Below are positions 59,965 to 64,000 of a stretch of 64,000 bases of DNA, one piece after another. The translations under genes and the position numbers were made by a program. The DNA comes from Linnemannia schmuckeri (Eukaryota; Mortierellomycota; Mortierellomycetes; Mortierellales; Mortierellaceae). The notes below the pieces were generated by a model. It did not search any database and was not told where the DNA came from. It worked only from the letters and a program-made list of their open reading frames with translations. The stretch spans positions 326,001 through 390,000 of the forward strand of contig JANATG010000017.1 of the NCBI GenBank assembly GCA_029449235.1, written 5' to 3'. How positions within the stretch are numbered: position 1 is the stretch's first letter; the number at the start of each line of letters is the position of its first letter.

Positions 59965-60311
59965 ACAGACATCGCACGGAGACGTTTGACGAGCAAGCGT
60001 GTAAGGATCATCCTAAGATTGCATCCGAGCGCTATACGCCCCTGATCCGCTTCATCAAGGAACCGACCCGGAGTCTCCAGCACGAGCGGATCTCCCACTA
60101 CATACATGACATTATGCGGTGGATCCCTAAGGTTGAGGGGCAACCCAAGTATAAGGCACGAGCGGTGGGAGCCACGATGGCTCTCAAACACGGTGTTCCA
60201 GTAGAGGACGTTACCACCCATGGCAACTGGTCCTCCTCGGCGATTGTGGAGCAGTTCTATCGGCTGTCAAGGACCTTCAAGAACGACTTCACGTCCGCTA
60301 TTCTTTCTTAA
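59965..60311 (+). pseudogene. Tyrosine recombinase C-terminal fragment
   Basis: The frame KDHPKIASERYTPLIRFIKE ... GATMALKHGVPVEDVTTHGN and SAIVEQFYRLSRTFKNDF is the end of a DIRS/Crypton-type tyrosine recombinase; the Tyr of QFYRLSR is the likely nucleophile. It ends normally at 60311. The 5' part is missing and is not found left of the hAT element. It resembles the tail at 3370-3506 (DSFYRLSRRS). The sequence up to the palindromic element (TAGAGTCCCTTGGC at 60327) resembles motifs inside that element, so the latter may derive from DIRS ends. Confidence 0.75.
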
Positions 60312-60352
60312 CTCTGGATTCACAGATAGAGTCCCTTGGCAAGGAAGAATAA

Positions 60353-60620
60353 TGGTTGGCGATGCCGAATGAAATGACGGCTAAAGCCTATTATTCGACA
60401 CCGCCAAGGGACTCTAGATGTGCCCACCCGTTCCCGCCCAGTTCTAGTCATAGATAGAGTAGCAAAAGATTGCAGGCTAGAGTCCCTTTTCACTTTGTTT
60501 ATTCATTTTTTTTTCTGGAGTTTCACGTGATGATATTAAAGAAAGATACACACATCTAGAGTCCCTTGGCGGTGTCGAATAATAGGCTTTAGCCGTCATT
60601 TCATTCGGCATCGCCAACCA
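60353..60620. mobile_element. 268-bp palindromic element next to Gypsy-3 copy B
   Basis: Same length and almost the same sequence as 33732-33999, in the same plus-strand orientation of its centre, although the Gypsy copy it touches is inverted. Confidence 0.8.
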
Positions 60621-63600
60621 TTATCGCAACTGAAAGAAAAAAGACAGGTGACTTGAACCAGAATTGCACCCTGAGAAGTATGGGGTCTGTAGTCAACGAG
60701 AAGAAAGAGTTGTTTCTTTATTTTACACCACTGAGTGGTATTTAACCACGATTGTGACAAACGATCACGGAGGTGATAATAAATAACAGAAGTGGTAATT
60801 ATCACGGAGGTGATGATTAACCACGGAGGTGAATACACTTCTTCGTTAAATAAAAAGACGGGGTAAAATGAAAATAAAAACCCCGTACCGCAACACAGCT
60901 CCCCGCTAAGTTTTTTAGACCATGAGAGAGAGCGTAGTGGGCAATTGGTAGTGTAAGGTAAAAAAAAATGAAAAACCTTGGTGATTTGTAAGGAAAGGAA
61001 AAAATAACCTTTTCTAGTTGTAGTTTTGAGGAAAAAATAAAAACCTCATTTAAACCTCAATTCAATATGGGTTTGTTATTGCAAGGTGAAAAACGTCATG
61101 CTCTAGTTGCGGCACGCGTGCAAAAAACCTCGTCTTTGCTCCCATCTCTTTGTTGAGTGGTTGTTAAATAGAATTCGTTAGAGCTTCTCAGACCTCTTTC
61201 TTTTGCGAGTGACGGGACTGGAGCTTTCTATCTGTGCCATTTTGGCAACTCTTTCTTTTCTGTTTTCAAACCTCTTTACATGCGTAGCAATAACATGTGG
61301 GTTCTTTTTGTTGATTCTCTGGTAGTACAGCGAGATGGCTTTTTTCGAATCAAAGTTCTCGTAGGGAATTTCCGAATTCTCTGACTCAGGATAACCCTTC
61401 CATTGTACTTTGTACAGCATCTCCCCCTTGTCGCTGAGTCGGTGACTGAGGACTTTCTCTACCTCATAGTGGTCTGTTTCTTGGGTAGGAATATCCAGCG
61501 ACTGGGTAACAATTTTGATCTGCTCAGGGGTATAATTACGGGAAAGAATCTGGTTCAAGTTGTCTTGAAGTACATATGTACCACGCGGTGTGTGCCGCAC
61601 AACTTTGTAAGGACCATCGTATTTTGGGTCCAAGGGCGTGCTCGTGATGGGATCCTTCACCATGACATAACAGCCGGTGGGGAATTCAACGAGTCGATGA
61701 ACTTTGTTGAACGCAGAGATCATTTTTTGTTGAGAAGCTTTTGCTTTCTCTGAGATTGCTGGATATACTAGATTTGTCAGGTACTCTAGTCGTTTCACTG
61801 CCTGCTTCTCATTCAAAAGGTGCGACTCGGCTGATGAAAAGTCAGTCAGACCTGGGAATGAGCGCCCATAGAATAGTGAGAAGGGGGTGGAGTTGTGAAT
61901 GCTAGTTACTCTGCAATTGAGTTGAAGCTGCGCCATGGGTAAAGAAATGTCCCAGAGTGGCGTCTGTCCTGCAATCAATTTAGGTAGAAGTTCCTTAACC
62001 TTGCGGACGTTACGTTCAGCTAAACCGTTCGCGCGTGGGTGGTAAGGTGTAGTAAGTCTATGGTCCACTTCCATTATTTTCAGCAAGGCATGGGAAACCT
62101 GGTTTGCAAACTCAGTCCCATTGTCACTTTGAAGAATTTTGGGGAATCCTATTAGACAGAATAATTTGAAAAGGCGACCAGCGACTGTTGTTGCTGCTTT
62201 GTCCGGGATTGCTTCTAGAAAGACAAACCTGGTGCATACATCAACTATAATAAGCGCATGAACATTGCCTGCTTCACTCATAGTAAACGTAGCAGTATCG
62301 ATTGAGATATGCTCGCCTGGTAAAGTAGCATGTATGGCTTGCAGAGGATGGTATCCTTTGCGGGCTATGTTATAGTGCTGGCATTGTGGACAGCTAGACA
62401 CCTGATTCAGACAAGATTTCTTCAGCTTGGGCCACTCAAATCCTCGACGATGGATGGCTTCTACCATGGCATTAGCGCCAAGGTGCCCGAAGTTGTGAAC
62501 TTCTTTTAAAATCTGAGCCTGATGATCAGTGGTAGGCACTAAACGTGTCTGCTCATCAGTTTGCATCTCATGAACATAGGCAGTGGAAGGATCTACTTCA
62601 GTGTTCTCGAGGACTTGGGCCAGTTGATTGGACATCACAGATCGTGGGCCATTGTCCGTTTGTGGAACTGTCTCTGGTCTAAAAGCAGAGCGAGTGGATA
62701 CTGCAGCCATGATCAGTTTTTGTCTCTTAGTAGGTCTTTGCTTTGGACTGAGCTTGATTGCTGTCTCTGATGCTGTGTTTGTCTTCCAAAACTCTTCAGG
62801 GAAGGCTCAAGACAGGGCATCTGGAATAATGTTCAACATGCCTGGTCGGTAAACACATTCAAAGTCAAACTTGAGCAGTGTTTCGCGCCAGTTGGCAATA
62901 GTAGTGGGTAAGTCTGCTTGGTCATGCATGTAGGTAAGCGGCCTATGATCCGTGAACAACGTGAATGGTCGTTTCGAAAGATAGTAGGCAAACTTTTTAA
63001 GGGCGTAGACTATGCCTAATAGCTCCTTCTTGTAAGCAGGGTAATTTAACTCATGCTTTTTTAGCGACCTGGCCATGAACGAAATATAATGTACTTTTGA
63101 TTCGTCATTGGGTCCATTGGGAAGCTGATATAAAACACATCCGATTCCTACATTGGAGGCATCTGTAGCGACATAGAAGCGCGCAGAAAAATCGGGAAAA
63201 GTAAGCACTGGTGCTTGCTGAATTAAGAGTTTCAGTTTTTTAAAGCATTTGCTTTGTATGTCATTGAGCTTGAATGTTCCCTTTTTGTAGCGTAGTCTGT
63301 CAAGTGGTGCAGCTAATGTGCTGTACAGAGGAACGTACTCGCGGAAATGATTGAACATTCCAAGATATTTTTGTACCATTTTGTGGTTGGTTGGTTCAAC
63401 CCATGAGTTGATATTTGCTATTTTTTCTGGATTGATTCTGCGACCATGCTCATTGATGACAAAGCCAAGAAGAACAATCTCTGAACAAAAGAAATGACAC
63501 TTGTCTGGATTGATAATGAGCTTGTAATCCGTGAGTCTTTTTAGAACCTTTTCCACATGGATGAGATGTTCTTCTGCCGTTTTAGAGAAAATAACTATGT

Positions 63601-64000
63601 CGTCCACATAAATGGCAACCCAGTCAAATCCATCTAGTATATCAATCATGCCTCTCTGAAATATGCTCGTCATGGGTTTTAGTCCAAAGGGAGCACGAGC
63701 GAACATATACTGCTTGTCTTCAAACGAGAACGCCGTAAGAGGCTGACTGTTCTTCGTTAGAGGTAGCCGGTGGTATGCTTGCCGGAGGTCAATGGTTGAG
63801 AAATACTTATGTCCGGCAGCTTTCTCAAGGATCTTGGTTATGTTTGGCAGCTCAAAGTTATCACAGCCTAGCAAGTGGCTATTTAAATTGCGAGGGTCTA
63901 GGCAAAGGCGTGTCTTCATGATATTGCCTTCTAGATCTCGTCGCGCTGCAAGAGTTAATTGGTTTAGATGCGGTACTTGCATTTTGGTTGGAACAATAAC
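60621..64000 (-). mobile_element. Gypsy-3 copy B, running off the window
   Basis: Inverted, nearly identical counterpart of 30746-33731, and longer because it is not truncated in RT. Its 3' end adjoins the palindromic element; its 5' LTR is outside the window. The T-loop hairpin array (60840-61035) is present. Confidence 0.9.
61178..63982 (-). pseudogene. pol: Gypsy-3 pol (copy B), one nonsense codon
   Basis: The 5' piece (63982-62807) encodes RT (LAARRDLEGNIMKTRLCLDP, YFSTIDLRQAYHRLPL, AIYVDDIVIFSK) and RNase H up to NIIPDALS, where CGA is replaced by TGA (62809-62807). The second piece (62710-61178) restarts at a Met and contains the integrase and chromodomain. Comparison with copy A shows this is a single C-to-T change. 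The frame continues upstream of 63982 to the window end. Otherwise intact. Confidence 0.9.

Overview
This 64 kb window is almost certainly nuclear DNA of an early-diverging fungus. Mucoromycota is likely, and a Mortierella-like lineage is plausible. The evidence is short GT-AG introns, an F-box/leucine-rich protein of the kind that is expanded in Mortierellales, and a transposon zoo (DIRS, Helitron, hAT, Harbinger, piggyBac, pogo, Tc1, chromovirus-type Gypsy). The organism is inferred; there is no rRNA or other taxonomic marker here. I saw no tRNA, rRNA or CRISPR array.

The window is a transposon graveyard with active-looking parts and about three host-like genes: an F-box protein (5221-7095, minus), a split NCS2 nucleobase permease (34355-36133, minus) and a very small secreted cysteine-rich peptide (22935-23063, plus).

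Layout. 0-4.2 kb: a truncated unknown ORF, then a DIRS relic (gag fused to the tail of its recombinase) carrying a Tc1 element in its left tip and a solo LTR in its right inverted repeat. 5-7.4 kb: the F-box gene between diverged direct repeats. 7.6-11 kb: nested MITEs, then a decayed piggyBac transposase with a collagen-like N-terminus. 11-14.1 kb: a decayed MULE-like transposase cut by a second, mosaic Tc1 copy. 14.1-22.1 kb: a pogo-like element split by a complete 5.2 kb Ty3/Gypsy chromovirus (98-bp LTRs, CATTG target duplication). 22.1-27.4 kb: the secreted peptide gene with a complete DIRS element in its 3' region. 27.5-30.7 kb: a small unknown ORF and a Harbinger element (transposase plus Myb-like partner). 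30.7-34 kb: the 3' half of a Gypsy element and a 268-bp palindromic element. 34-36.9 kb: the permease between ~100-bp inverted repeats. 37.1-40.9 kb: a deleted Helitron. 41.1-47 kb: a complete second Gypsy (131-bp LTRs, ATTCA duplication). 47.4-55.5 kb: a nearly intact five-exon Helitron. 55.6-60 kb: a complete hAT element (CATGGAAT duplication). 60-64 kb: a recombinase fragment and a second, inverted copy of the 30.7 kb Gypsy element, running off the end.

Two Gypsy families carry in their 3' regions a series of short hairpins with T-rich loops whose stems differ in sequence yet keep pairing. This is the structural signal least explained by known features. The permease between inverted repeats and the tiny secreted peptide are the other leads.
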